DNA from: DASXMT01 sp963812965
GTDB lineage: Bacteria > Actinomycetota > Acidimicrobiia > Acidimicrobiales > RAAP-2
DNA length: 64,000 bases
Reading direction: 5' to 3'
Assembly (NCBI GenBank): GCA_963812965.1
Contig: CAWEXG010000012.1
Span: 62,001-126,000, forward strand
A program made the position numbers and the translations under genes. Below the pieces are notes generated by a model. The model was not told the origin of the DNA, did no database searches, and was given only the letters and a program-made list of their open reading frames with translations. This document shows, piece by piece, positions 15,831 through 25,964 of the stretch. Each line of letters starts with the position of its first letter. Positions within the stretch are counted from its first letter, which is position 1.

Positions 15831-16558
15831 TCACCCAGAGACGCAATGCCGGCAACGCACAGCGCACGGCAGTCGGAGCGCTGCTCGTCATGGTGACGGT
15901 GGTCGCAGCTGCCTGCAGCTATGGAGCGCTTCTTACGGGCCCGTCGTCGACGTCCATAGGGACAACGTCGTCGGTTCCACAGAGCACGCTGGGAGGCGGT
16001 GACACGGGTTGGGAACTGACCGTGTACGTCACCGCTGTCGAGCAGTACTACACCGGTGCGGTCGAGAACGTCATCGGATGCCTATCGCTGAACTGCGATA
16101 CGACAGATGACAGCTATGAACTGGGAACATTTCCCGAAGGATTCGTGAACAGAGTCCAGGACGAGGGGACGGGACTGATCACCGCCGGACCTCAGGCCGG
16201 CATGTACCTGAACTGGTCGGCTGGGATCAGCACCACCGGGTTCTGGCTCGATACGGCGCCCCGGGACAGCTACGGAGACCCCTTGATCCCTTTTGTGTCG
16301 GCAGCCGCTGACGGTGTCCCCCGGGGGACCGAGGTTCGTATCGTCAGCTGCGGGACGAACCAGGACGGGACATCCGTGGACCCAACGGTGTGCTCCCGCT
16401 TCGAACAGTCTGATTGGCAGATTCGCGATCAGTTCACGCCGGGTCTGGGGGGAGCGCGCCACATGGATCTCTACATCGGCAAAGAGACGCAGGCAAACTT
16501 TGAACAGGAAAGCCCTTATTGGATCACATTTGAGGGCGCAACAGTTGCTTTTCCGTAG
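15827..16558 (+). CDS. Lipoprotein with C-terminal 3D domain (MltA/RlpA-like fold)
   Basis: The 243-residue product has a lipoprotein signal peptide: positive N terminus, hydrophobic core LLVMVTVVAA and lipobox AAAC near residue 30. A Ser/Thr-rich linker follows. The C-terminal half carries the 3D-domain features: an AGMYLNWSAGISTTGFW strand, PFVSAAADGVPRGTEVRI, and the HMDLYIG end where two Asp residues of the three-Asp signature are visible. The 3D domain is a double-psi barrel found in lytic transglycosylases and Rpf/YabE-type muralytic proteins, so a surface peptidoglycan role is likely. The substrate is not deducible. Four cysteines in the mature part could form disulfides. Confidence 0.75.
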   Translation: MITQRRNAGNAQRTAVGALLVMVTVVAAACSYGALLTGPSSTSIGTTSSVPQSTLGGGDTGWELTVYVTAVEQYYTGAVENVIGCLSLNCDTTDDSYELGTFPEGFVNRVQDEGTGLITAGPQAGMYLNWSAGISTTGFWLDTAPRDSYGDPLIPFVSAAADGVPRGTEVRIVSCGTNQDGTSVDPTVCSRFEQSDWQIRDQFTPGLGGARHMDLYIGKETQANFEQESPYWITFEGATVAFP

Positions 16559-16591
16559 CCGTTATAAATCAATTTTATACTAGGTATATCT

Positions 16592-17290
16592 GTGATAATC
16601 CCCCGACGACGATTGGTACAAATACTGGAAGTTTGGACGGACGAGACCTCAGGGCCGATCGGTAGCCGTTTATGCCAAGCCATCGCCGATGTGCTCGATA
16701 TCCGCTGTGCATCCGTGATCATCCGAACGGGTGAGGAGGGCATGACCTCGCTCTGTGTATCCGATCCGTTCACTGCTGTGATCGACGAGCTGCAGCTGAC
16801 CCTGGGCGAGGGACCGGCCTTCGACGCGGAACAGTTTGGAAGGCCGGTATGGGAGCCTGACCTCGAGGCACTTCGGAACTCCCGATGGCACACCTTCGCT
16901 TGGGCAGCACTCCTGGCTGGTGTGCACGGGGCTGCCGCGCTCCCCCTTCAGATCGGAGTAGTTCGTATCGGGGCTCTGTCGCTGTATCTCACGCCAGATC
17001 GCTCGCTTCCCGAGGACCGGATGGAAGAAGCAGCACTGGTGGCCACGTTGACAACTCACACGGTCCTGTCCATGCAGGCCGGCGCCGAGAACGAAGCGCT
17101 GGCAGCAGGACTGCGACCGCTGGCCGAACATCGGGCGGTGATCGATCAGGCCTCGGGCATCGTTGCTGCGCAGCTCGGTACGGGGACTCGTGAAGCGTTC
17201 ACCATGCTTCAGGCTCGGGCGTTCGCCACCGGACAGTCCCTCTCCGAGACGGCTCGTGCTGTGGTCAGGGGCGAGCTCCGTTTCGAATGA
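16592..17290 (+). CDS. Second GAF-ANTAR domain protein
   Basis: The 232-residue product has a GAF-like domain (about residues 25-160, with ASVIIRTGEEGMTSL and GAAALPLQIGVVRIGALSLY) and a C-terminal ANTAR domain (about 175-230: HRAVIDQASGIVAAQLGTGT, then a QARAFATGQSLSETA helix). It is smaller than, and diverged from, the GAF-ANTAR protein at 12.4 kb. The GTG start at 16592 sits in AT-rich DNA directly after the 3D lipoprotein, 33 bases away, so they may share a message. A role in RNA-based antitermination follows from the ANTAR domain. Confidence 0.8.
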   Translation: MIIPRRRLVQILEVWTDETSGPIGSRLCQAIADVLDIRCASVIIRTGEEGMTSLCVSDPFTAVIDELQLTLGEGPAFDAEQFGRPVWEPDLEALRNSRWHTFAWAALLAGVHGAAALPLQIGVVRIGALSLYLTPDRSLPEDRMEEAALVATLTTHTVLSMQAGAENEALAAGLRPLAEHRAVIDQASGIVAAQLGTGTREAFTMLQARAFATGQSLSETARAVVRGELRFE

Positions 17291-17346
17291 GGTTGAGGCT
17301 GTCGCCGGCGGCGGTCTGGGCTCGGGCTGCCGTCGGCGCGAACAAT

Positions 17347-20300
17347 TCAGGAGATGATCACGTTCCCGGCGGCCGTCGCCGTGGCTCCGGCAGCCTGGTA
17401 GACCGCATTGACGGCGGCAGTCCCTGCGCTCCACCCGCCCGGCACCTGTACCGGGATATAGGCCAGCCCGCTGGCCGGACACGATGCCATCACCGTCACG
17501 CTCCCCGAGACCCCGGACAGTGTCATGGAGACGGTCAAGGTGCCGGCAACCGGCGCGCTACAGGCCACGGTCACCCCGAAGATCGCAACACCGGGGCCCC
17601 GGTAGCCAGTGGAGTCAAGGTAGACCCCGAGTGTCGGGCTCGGACCCGCCGTAGCTGGGCCTACGGTCAGTACCACCGTGGTGCTGGCCATTACCGGTGT
17701 CGGCACGGCTGAGTCGGTCACCGTGAACCCCACGGGAGAGCTGAACTGGGCGGTCGGTGTGCCGGTGATGGCACCGGTTGACGCGTTGAGCGTCAGTCCC
17801 GGCGGCAGACCCTCTGACGTCACCGACCAGGTGTACGCTCCCGTCCCTCCTGTGGCTGCCAATGTGGCTGTGTAGGGCTGACCTACTGTCCCGGTGGCCA
17901 GTGAGGTCGATGTCACTTGGAGGGGGGGCGGCGGAGGTGGCCCGATGGTAATGGTCAGTGCTCTTGTCCCTGATCCTGCCGGCGAGTTCGAATCGGTAAC
18001 CCGTAGCGTGAAGGTAGCGGTCCCCTGGCTCGTGGGTGTGCCGGTGATGGCACCGGTTCCTGTGGCCAACGTGAGCCCAGCCGGGAGGCTGCCGGAGGCG
18101 AGCGACCACTTCTCGGCGCCCACCCCAGTGGTGGCGATGACGTTCTGGCTGTATGCCTGACCAACGGCCCCGCTGGCCAGGGATGTGGTCGCCACCGTCG
18201 GTGTCTCGGTACTCGGTGCGCTCACGAATGTGTAGCCGAGAGCCTGGATGCCCTGGACGATCTGCTCCAGGTAGGTCAGGTCGTAGTACGGGTGGAAGAA
18301 GAAGCTGGCGACGCCTTGGCGGACGGCCAGCTCAGCCTGGGCGTTGGCGATGATGTACGAGGGTGGCTTCGGCGGGTTGTTGTTCTCTTCAGTGGGTTCG
18401 TAGTTGCCGAGGTCCTCGGGAATGACGGTGTCGCCGTACGGGTCCTGGACCGTGTAGGGGAAGAACTGGCCGAAGACGTGGCTGGCGTCGATGGTTGCAC
18501 CAGGAGTGATCTGGCCGCCGAAGAAGAGCTCGCGCTCGTAGCGGACCTTGAACGACCTGGTCGATGCCTTCGTAGTCGGCAGCGGAGGCCGCGTAGTGCG
18601 GGCGTCTCCCAGATGGTCGGGGTGGCAGTCCGGCTGCGGTGAACAGTGACTTGTCCGGTTGCTGCCCGGCCTTGAGCCCAAGCCTCGGAGTCATTTGGCA
18701 GCGGTCCTTCCTCGATGACCCAGTCGGTGTTGGGACAGGGCGATTGTCGAAGGTGTAGGGCGGGTTCTGGGTCGGTCGAGCACTGGGCCCGGTAGAACTC
18801 GAAGTCGTCACCGCTTACGGCGTCGTAGGGGTTGGCGATGTTCGAGTACTGGTGGGTGTACCCGTGCTCGATGATCGTCCCGCCCCGCGCCACCATGTAC
18901 TTGAGGGCAGCGTCGAAGGCGGCGATAGTGGCGTTGGACGTCTGGGAGATGTTCTCGTTGACCGGTACCCCGTTGTTGTCGACTCCGTTCGGATCCAGGT
19001 AGGCCGGGATCACTCCGATGCGAGAAGGGGACGTGCACGCTGTAGAGGTAGTTGGCGTCGGCCTCGAGCTCGGCTGGGCGTGTCGATCCCTGGGCTGACG
19101 TCCTCTAGTCGGACGAGGGCCTGGTGAGTCGGCGGCGACGTGGGCTCGAGGGCGTTGTACAGCAGATCGGAGAACGCCGAGGTACCGGTCGGACTCGGTC
19201 ATGTACGAGAGCGGGATCTCACCGACGTAGGTCAGGTTGGCCGATCGAATGGCCCAGGGGAAGCTGGTCCCGGTGCTTTGGGCGATGAGTTGCAGGTCAC
19301 TGGGGCTCCGTGTTGTCGATGTGCAGTTGGCCTGGCCCAGTACGGTCGGCGGTGTGGTGGTGCCGATGGGTGTCAGATGGGGTCCGAGGACCGCACCGTT
19401 CCCGAGGGTTCCGGGTGAGCTGCTGCCCGTTGTAGGTCACGCTGGCCAGCTGGTCGGTGGTAGTCGAAGTAGGAGGTCGAGGGATCCCAGCCGTAGCGCG
19501 GTCTGGAAGGCTGTGTCGGCTGTGCCGCGTGCCCGAGAGTTGCCAGATGTTGTCTCCAGCCCACAGCACCGGCCGGGTGGTGGACAGGACGTCGTTCAGG
19601 AAGGTCGTAGGTAGTCGGCTCGTTGTAGGTCGAGCCGAGGTAGATCGTGGTCGTGTAGTCGTTCACCTGGCCGGCCTGATAGTCGACGACGGGCTCGGCG
19701 GTGACCGGGCCGAAGTGGGTGGCCAGGTTGCCCGCGCCGATGGCGTACAGCTCACCCAGGTAGCCGTAGGCGCCCGTTGAGTCGTAGAGCACGAGGGTGT
19801 GAGCCGATCCACTGCTTCCCCATGTCGAAGCCTGGCTGGGCGTGGTGGCTGCCACCGTTGTCGCATGGGTCGCCACCTTGGTCGCCGTCGAGATTTTCGT
19901 CCGCGCCGTGGTCGCCGCCGCCGTGGTCGCCACTTCTGTCATGGTCGCGTCCCGGGTGGAGGCCACCGCCGGGCGGGTGCTGGACTCGGCAGTGACGTGA
20001 TGTCTGGTGTCACTCGTCGTCTTACTGTTCAGTGTCGAGGTGGCGGCGGGGCTTATCAACGCAGTCGGTGACTGGAAGTCACTCGGTTGCTGTGGGTACG
20101 GCGTCGGCGGTGCCGGCGGCGCAGGAAGGTTGTTTCCCGAGGAGGTGGTTTCTGCTGCCGAAGGCGCCCCAGGTCCTGATGAGGACGCGGACGATCCGGA
20201 CGGCGGTGTTGCACCGGTCGATGGAGAGGCCGACGATGGCGGTGTTGTCGTGGTCGCCGTTCCGCCGCCGCTCGTCGCACCGTTGGACGTCGCCGTGTGG

Positions 20301-20566
20301 TGCAGCGTCGTTGATGGCGCAGCGCTCCCTTCCGATGCTGTCGTCGAGGACGGGGACGTTCGCGGCGTGGCCGAGATGAAGAGCGTTGCAGGGAGGGCGA
20401 CCACGGCAACCAAGCCGATGGCGACAGCGATGATGGCCGAACGACGTGCGACAGGTGTGATGTGGTGTGCAGAGCCCGTCGTCGTGCCCCGACGGTGTCT
20501 CCTCCACGATGTGCGGATTCGCGATAGCAGGTGTGGTTTCGTGCAGCTGTGCATGAGAGGTCCCAA
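17347..20566 (-). pseudogene. Secreted DUF2334 (polysaccharide-deacetylase-like) protein with Ig-like repeats, frame-shifted
   Basis: One long gene is split over several frames. N terminus at 20566: a basic stretch, a membrane helix (SAIIAVAIGLVAVVALPATL) and about 180 residues rich in Ser, Thr and Pro. Next come DUF2334 segments: LVLYDSTGAYGYLGELYAIG, then in another frame VLWAGDNIWQLSG, then GVIPAYLDPNG, IIEHGYTHQYSN and later QGVASFFFHPYYDLTYLEQI. After this follow at least two putative Ig (He_PIG) domains, each with SLPAGLTL...GAITGTPT, and a C-terminal beta domain to 17347. Four or more frame changes lie between about 19,610 and 18,450. DUF2334 proteins resemble NodB deacetylases. The conserved sequence across all frames suggests sequencing indels or very recent decay. 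Confidence 0.7.
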
Positions 20567-20705
20567 TCAGTCGAACTGAATGCACGGGACCAGGTGCATG
20601 GTGCTGCTTCCGAATCATGGCTGCCCGACCGGTTGTCGCGCTACCGCTACCCATCTTGGCGCGTCCTCTCGTCCACCACAATGGTGTCGAGCGATCATCT
20701 CTGTA

Positions 20706-20734
20706 CATCGGGGGCTGAGCAGCCCCCGATTTTT
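20706..20734 (+). terminator. Strong intrinsic terminator with no assigned upstream gene
   Basis: ATCGGGGGCT (20706-20715), loop GAGC, AGCCCCCGAT (20720-20729), then a T-run to 20734 form a perfect 10-bp stem. The T-run is only on the plus strand, but the nearest upstream gene is on the minus strand, so an unannotated plus-strand transcript must end here, or it is an attenuator for the kinase gene at 20918. Confidence 0.8.
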
Positions 20735-20917
20735 TCATGCAGACTGGTACACGACGCAGCATGTGTCGGCCATGGTGGCAACAGGGGTTCTACTGCGTGT
20801 CGCCGGCTCCTCGGCTGCGAGGGGGGGTTGCGAGAGACGATGGACGGTAAGGCTGGGCGAGCACCACGGGGCCGACAATGCCGTCACTCGTTCGGGAAGT
20901 GCGAGAAGTAGCGGCTC

Positions 20918-23011
20918 GTGTCCTTGGCGACCTGGCCCAACAGTCTCGTGTCGGGCCGACCCACTCGCCGCGTCTTCCGACAGGCATGGCTGGTCCTGGT
21001 GATCACGATGCTCGCTGTCTGCGCAGCAGCATTGGTGACGCTCAGCACGGTGAAACAAGGAGTGGACACCTTGACGCGCACGGTACAGCCCGTGGCGGTG
21101 CAGAACGGGACGGCCCTGCAGGCCCTGAGTGACGCAGCAGCGGATCTTCGTCAGTATCAATTCGTCCAGGAGATTTCTTACGCCAACTCGTACCACGACG
21201 CGATTGAGCAGTATCAAACAGCCATGACCATCGGGTTGCGTGCTGCAGTCGACGACCCCGACGTCCGACAGCTGCTCCGTGCCGAGGACAGAGCCGGCCA
21301 ACGTTGGGTCAGCCAGTACGCCGAACCCGCTATCGCTGGGAGTGTTGCTGCCAACACCTCGGCAGCGAAGATGAACGGGGACATACTCCTGGGCCGCTTC
21401 CGCTCAGACCAAGCCACTGTCCGTCATGAGCTCAATCAGCTGGCCAGCCAGGCCGAGCAGGGTGCAAGCCAGACAGAGCGGTACGGATTCCTCATCGTCG
21501 GGTTGCTCACCCTGCTGGTCATCCTGGCGGGGACGGCGACGGGACTGCTACTCACTCGAGGGCTTATCCCTCCCTTGGAGCGAGTGGCAGACGCTCTCGA
21601 GCGTCTGACGATCGGTGACCAGACCATCCGGATCACCGAGGTTGGCACGACCGAGGTACAGGCAGTGGCTCGGACTACCAATCTCTTGGCTGCCGAAGCC
21701 GAGCGGTACACCATCGAACAGGAACATCGAGTTCGACTTGCCGCCCTCGGTGCTCGGCTGGGTCGCAACGTGCGTGAGCATTTGGAGGTCGATGCCGTGC
21801 TCACCGAGTCCGTTGAGGCTGTGGGCGAGGCGTTCCAGCTCGACCGCGCTCTCGTGCGGCTGGTCGAGAACGGTCGGTTCGGAGCTGTTGCCGCCGAATG
21901 GCGGGCACCAGGCCTGAAGTCGATCGATGAGGTTGTCGGAGCACCACCAGCAACGCTCGTCGTCGTCTTGGAAGAGGTGGTCGCGTCACAGTCGATGCTC
22001 GTCATGTCGGATCTCACCGGGGGCCCGCTGCTCGAGGATCCGGCTGTTGCCGAGTACATCGGGCAACTGGGAGCCAATGCGGTACTCCTCAGCTCCTTGG
22101 TGGCCGACGGAGAACGGATCGGGATCCTCGTTCTCCTCGATAGCACCCCACGACAGTGGAGCGACGATGAGGTGGCATTGGTGGAGACCGTTACCACTGA
22201 TATCGCACGTGCCGTCCTGCATGCGCAACGGTTTGAACAGCAGCGAGCACTGACGGTCGAGCTCTACGAAGGGCAGCGAACGCTGGCAGCCGAGCTCCGC
22301 GATCTCGACCGGTCCAAAGGGGAGTTCGTCTCGACGGTTTCCCACGAGCTCCGAACCCCGCTCACTTCGATCAGTGCCTGCGTGGAGCTATTGATGGACG
22401 GAGATGCCGGTCCGGTCTCTTCCGAACAGCTTCACCTGCTCAAGGTGATCGACCGGAGCACGATGCGGCTTCGGGTCCTCACTGAGGACATCCTGACCCT
22501 GTCTCGGATCGGAACCGGTGAGCTTTCGGCTACAGCCTCCGATGTCGACATGCGAGACGTGCTCGAGTCCACTCGTCTGGCAGTGACCCCGGCAGCGGAA
22601 CAGCGACACGTAGACCTTCTGGTCACCATCCCCGAACATGAGGCAGTCGTCCGGGGTGTCTTCGTCCAGCTCGAGCGAGCGATGATCAATCTGCTGACCA
22701 ACGCGGTCAAGTTCAGCCACCGGGGAGGTTCGGCAACGGTGATTCTCGACGTCGACGCCACGGACGTGATCGTGGCGGTGACCGACGCTGGCATCGGCAT
22801 TCCCGAGGAAGACATTCCCATGCTGTTCACCCGTTTTCACCGGGCATCGAACGCCGTTGCACAGGCGATTCAGGGAACCGGTCTCGGTCTGGCCATCGTG
22901 CAGGGGATCATCGCTCACCACAGCGGCACGGTCTCTGTCGACTCTCAAGTGGATGTGGGCACCACGTTCACTCTTCGGATTCCACGACGAGGTGAGTACC
23001 GTGACCGATGA
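20918..23011 (+). CDS. Membrane sensor histidine kinase with HAMP and GAF domains
   Basis: The 697-residue kinase has two membrane helices (about 22-44 and 190-212) enclosing an extracytoplasmic four-helix-like sensor. These are followed by HAMP (about 212-265), a GAF domain (about 285-435), HisKA with the phospho-acceptor His476 in VSHELRTPLTS, and HATPase_c with the N box (NLLTNAVKFSH), G1 (DAGIGIPEED), F (FTRFHRA) and G2 (GTGLGLAIV) boxes. All catalytic motifs are intact. The GTG at 20918 has a weak ribosome site, and GTG 20948 is an alternative. The response regulator gene overlaps by 11 bases, so the pair forms one two-component system. The signal is unknown. Confidence 0.9.
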   Translation: MSLATWPNSLVSGRPTRRVFRQAWLVLVITMLAVCAAALVTLSTVKQGVDTLTRTVQPVAVQNGTALQALSDAAADLRQYQFVQEISYANSYHDAIEQYQTAMTIGLRAAVDDPDVRQLLRAEDRAGQRWVSQYAEPAIAGSVAANTSAAKMNGDILLGRFRSDQATVRHELNQLASQAEQGASQTERYGFLIVGLLTLLVILAGTATGLLLTRGLIPPLERVADALERLTIGDQTIRITEVGTTEVQAVARTTNLLAAEAERYTIEQEHRVRLAALGARLGRNVREHLEVDAVLTESVEAVGEAFQLDRALVRLVENGRFGAVAAEWRAPGLKSIDEVVGAPPATLVVVLEEVVASQSMLVMSDLTGGPLLEDPAVAEYIGQLGANAVLLSSLVADGERIGILVLLDSTPRQWSDDEVALVETVTTDIARAVLHAQRFEQQRALTVELYEGQRTLAAELRDLDRSKGEFVSTVSHELRTPLTSISACVELLMDGDAGPVSSEQLHLLKVIDRSTMRLRVLTEDILTLSRIGTGELSATASDVDMRDVLESTRLAVTPAAEQRHVDLLVTIPEHEAVVRGVFVQLERAMINLLTNAVKFSHRGGSATVILDVDATDVIVAVTDAGIGIPEEDIPMLFTRFHRASNAVAQAIQGTGLGLAIVQGIIAHHSGTVSVDSQVDVGTTFTLRIPRRGEYRDR

Positions 23012-23706
23012 GGCCACCGTCCTGGTTGTCGAGGACGACCGAGACATCGCTCTGGCGGTCGTCACCGTTCTCGAGGGGATCGGCCACAACGTGCTCTTCT
23101 CGTCCAATGGAGCGAACGCTCTGAGAGTCTTGATCGAGCGTTCGGTCGACCTCGTCGTGCTCGATATCGGTCTGCCCGGGATCGATGGGTGGCAGGTGCT
23201 CGAGCGCATCCGGGACCTCAGCGACGTGCCGGTGATCATGTTGACCGCCCGTGACCTCGAGTCGGACAAAGTCCGCGGGCTGATGGGAGGAGCGGACGAC
23301 TACCTGACCAAACCCTTTGGTAAACGGGAGCTCACCGCACGGGTCCACACCCTCCTCCGGCGGCACCGAACACATCAGACCAGGGACGCTCGTTATGTCG
23401 ACGAACGCCTCGAAGTGGACTTCGTCGATCGCCAAGTTCGGGTGCTCGGGACGCCGGTCGAAGTCACGCCGACCGAGTTTCGGCTGATGGCGGCCTTTGT
23501 CCGACATCCAGGACAGGTTCTCTCCCTTGAGCAGCTGCTCGAGGAGGCCTGGAACGACCCGACCGGTGTTGGCCCTGCCCGCGTCGAAATTTGCCATCCT
23601 GCGCCTCCGCCGAAAGTTGGGCAGCGAGACAGCGTTGGCCTCCCCCATCGAGGCTGTGCGCGGATTCGGTTATCGCTATGTCCCACCGGAGCACGAGGGC
23701 CCTTAG
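23001..23706 (+). pseudogene. OmpR-family response regulator with one frame shift
   Basis: GTG 23001 follows GAGGTGA and overlaps the kinase stop. The receiver domain is complete: acidic pair EDD near residue 11, phospho-acceptor Asp55 (VLDIGLPG), the MLTARD Thr and the LTKPFGK Lys. The DNA-binding domain starts well (VEVTPTEFRLMAAFVRHPGQVL) but changes frame at about 23,585. The continuation KFAILRLRRKLGSE...EAVRGFGYRYV lies in the next frame and ends at 23706. One surplus base around GTCGAAATTT would explain this. The recognition helix lies across the break, so if it is real the regulator could not bind DNA. Confidence 0.8.
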
Positions 23707-23827
23707 CGCCACACAGTTCCAGTACGATCAGACTGTTTCTTCTCGTACACTGGTTGAGCAGAGCACGTCCCTGTTCTCTGCGAGCTCCAGTGGATGACGA
23801 GAATTAGCCCAGGTGAGGAGGGCTCTC

Positions 23828-24592
23828 ATGGTCGAGATCGCGCAGCTTCCCCAGTCCCTGACGTTCGACTCTCTCGATGAAGAGCGTGTCTACCGCAAGC
23901 AGCGCCTGGCGGCGGCGTTCCGTCTGTTCTCGAAGTTCGGTTTTGACGAGGGGATCGCTGGTCACGTCACCGCTCGTGACCCGGAACGTCTCGACCACTT
24001 CTGGGTCAACCCGTTCGGTATGCACTTCGGCCATGTCCGGGTCTCAGACCTCATCCTGGTCAACGACCACGGTGAGGTCGTCGAGGGAGACAAGCCGGTG
24101 AACGCTGCAGCGTTCGCCATCCACAGCCAAGTGCATGCGGCTCGGCCCGACGTGGTCGCTGCTGCTCACGCACATTCCATCTTCGGTAAGTCATGGTCGA
24201 CCCTGGGCCGACGCTTGGAGCCGATCACCCAGGACGTCTGCGCCTTCTACGAGGACCACGGGGTATTCGACGACTACACCGGCGTGGTGGTCGACCCGGA
24301 GGAGGGCAAGCGAATCGCCCATGCGCTGGGCGACAATAAGGCAGTTATCCTCCGCAACCACGGGCTCCTCACTGTCGGCCACTCCGTCGACGAGGCAGCA
24401 TGGTGGTTCATCACCATGGAGCGCTCGTGCCAGGCCCAGCTCTTGGCGTCGGCAGCCGGTACGCCGGTCCACATCGACCCGGAGATGGCCCGTATCACCA
24501 GGGGCCAAGTCGGGTCGCACCTGGCCGGCTGGTTCAGCTTTCAGCCGCTGTTCGATCGCATCGTGCGGGAGCAGCCCGATCTTCTCGATTGA
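23828..24592 (+). CDS. Class II aldolase/adducin family protein
   Basis: The 254-residue product belongs to the class II aldolase/adducin fold. The zinc-binding histidines are visible in AAAHAHSIFG and later in the RNHGLLTVGHSVDEAAWWF segment, and EGIAGHVTARDP near the N terminus is the usual substrate-phosphate side of the fold. Relatives include fuculose-phosphate aldolase and ribulose-5-phosphate 4-epimerase, but the HVTARDP form with WVNPFGMHF is typical of an uncharacterised clade often annotated only as class II aldolase. ATG 23828 is selected because GAGGAGG (23815-23821) lies six bases upstream. A TACACT -10-like box is at 23746-23751. Confidence 0.85.
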   Translation: MVEIAQLPQSLTFDSLDEERVYRKQRLAAAFRLFSKFGFDEGIAGHVTARDPERLDHFWVNPFGMHFGHVRVSDLILVNDHGEVVEGDKPVNAAAFAIHSQVHAARPDVVAAAHAHSIFGKSWSTLGRRLEPITQDVCAFYEDHGVFDDYTGVVVDPEEGKRIAHALGDNKAVILRNHGLLTVGHSVDEAAWWFITMERSCQAQLLASAAGTPVHIDPEMARITRGQVGSHLAGWFSFQPLFDRIVREQPDLLD

Positions 24593-24640
24593 GAGGCTCG
24601 GTGGCCGGACAGCGATCTGACTGAACGAAACCTACTGTCC

Positions 24641-24646
24641 TATCCT
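24641..24646 (+). promoter_or_regulatory. -10 box for leaderless SCO1 transcript
   Basis: TATCCT at 24641-24646 is followed by seven bases and then GTG 24654. The predicted transcription start coincides with the start codon, consistent with a leaderless message and with the absence of a Shine-Dalgarno sequence. Confidence 0.5.
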
Positions 24647-24653
24647 CACCCGA

Positions 24654-25424
24654 GTGCTTTCACGTTGCGCTCGGCTCTGGCGTACAAAGACCGTCGTGCT
24701 CTGTGTGGCCATGGTCGTCGGAGGGATCGGCGTAGCCGGTTGCTCGTCCAGTCCTCCCTCGACCCCCTCCCCCTCACTGGGTATCGTCCAGAATCGGATC
24801 GTCCCACCGATCCCGTTGGTCAATGAGAAAGGCCAGCCCACGGCGCTGACCGCTTTCCGGGGCAAGACCGTGATCTTGGCGCCCTTTATGACCTTGTGCC
24901 AGGAGACATGTCCGCTGACCACCGACAATCTCCTGCTCGTCCAGCGTGCCGTTGATGCTGCCGGCCTCGGCGGCAAGGTCCAGGTTCTCGAGTACTCCGT
25001 TGATCCCGGTCGGGACACGCCAGCACGGTTGACCGCCTATGCCCATATGACCGGAGCATCGTGGCCACTCCTGACCGGAACACAGAGCAACATCAGCGCT
25101 CTCAACGCGTTCTTCCACTTCTACGCCCAGAAGGTCCCGGAGGGGTCGCCGCCGGAGATCGACTGGTGGACCCATGAGCCGCTCACCTACGACATCAACC
25201 ATTCGGACGGGTACGTCCTGATCGACCCTCAGGGTCACGAGCGTTTCGAGACGGTGGCATCACCTGACGTCACCAGCCATAAGCTTCCCAAGGTGCTCTC
25301 ACAGCTACTCGATGCCCAAGGGCACGAGGACTTGACCGACCCGAGTGGTCAGACATGGACGGTCCTCCAGGCGCTGGCCGGCATTGGATGGCTACTGAAG
25401 CAGAACATCCCCGCCACCACGTAA
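24654..25424 (+). CDS. SCO1/SenC family copper lipoprotein
   Basis: The 256-residue product has a lipoprotein signal (hydrophobic VVLCVAMVVGGIGVAG then Cys). A thioredoxin-like SCO domain follows, with Cys82 and Cys86 (LCQETCP) and the distant copper ligand His183 in DINHSDGYVLIDP. SCO proteins deliver copper to the CuA centre of cytochrome c oxidase or reduce its cysteines. No oxidase genes are in this window, so it is a stand-alone copy. The mature protein is somewhat longer than the classic family, with extra sequence before the His (PPEIDWWTHEPLTYD) and a hydrophobic C-terminal helix. Confidence 0.88.
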   Translation: MLSRCARLWRTKTVVLCVAMVVGGIGVAGCSSSPPSTPSPSLGIVQNRIVPPIPLVNEKGQPTALTAFRGKTVILAPFMTLCQETCPLTTDNLLLVQRAVDAAGLGGKVQVLEYSVDPGRDTPARLTAYAHMTGASWPLLTGTQSNISALNAFFHFYAQKVPEGSPPEIDWWTHEPLTYDINHSDGYVLIDPQGHERFETVASPDVTSHKLPKVLSQLLDAQGHEDLTDPSGQTWTVLQALAGIGWLLKQNIPATT

Positions 25425-25485
25425 GAAGCTCAGCGGAGAGGGATGCCCGGGCTCGCCTGAACCTCTCAGGAAAGTCCTCGGACTG

Positions 25486-25964
25486 CTATGCCCGGTCTGG
25501 TGACACGATCACCACGGCGATCTCACGGTTGGCGTGCCATTGGTAGACGTCGTACCGGCCGGTGGCACCTGGGTGGACGAGGGGGGCGAGACCTCGGTTG
25601 GTCTGGTTCACCAGTGGCCACAGCGCGGCCCGTTCGTCGGGGTCTGCGACCCGTGCGGTGGCTCTGATCACCTGCCGTCCCAACCTGACCTGGACCCTCG
25701 GGTCGGCCTGAAGGTTCAACAACCAGGCCGGTGGCCTGGTCGCTCCCGCCGTTCGAAGCCACCACGATGATATCGCCGCGATCTCCGGCAGTAGGTCAAT
25801 CCGTTTGTCCTGGGTAGTCCGGATTTCCGGCCCGTGGTGGTCAGAAGCAGGGCAGGGACACCGTTCGAGTGCTTGCCCACCCGGCCGTCGGACTTCTCGT
25901 AGATGATCTTGTGCCACTTGAGGTACGGGTCGACGAACCGTGTCGTGAAAATACCGCCTTTCAT
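25486..25964 (-). pseudogene. Deazaflavin (F420)-dependent nitroreductase family protein, frame-shifted
   Basis: Starting at 25964 the product reads FVDPYLKWHKIIYEKSDGRV and ALLLTTTGRKSG, the F420-binding N-terminal pattern of the Ddn/nitroreductase family. It then switches frame twice: DIIVVASNGGS-type sequence lies in one frame and the C-terminal LNLQADPRVQVRLGRQVIRA to VYQWHANREIAVVIVSP in another. The family length of about 150 residues is reached only by joining all three. Its ATG overlaps the gcvPB stop (ATGA), so it is the last gene of the glycine-cleavage transcript. Two single-base indels in the assembly, or decay, explain the breaks. Confidence 0.7.

Noticed and set aside
20567..20735. 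c-di-GMP or glycine riboswitch upstream of the kinase
   Set aside because: No conserved riboswitch core was recognised; only the terminator is certain.
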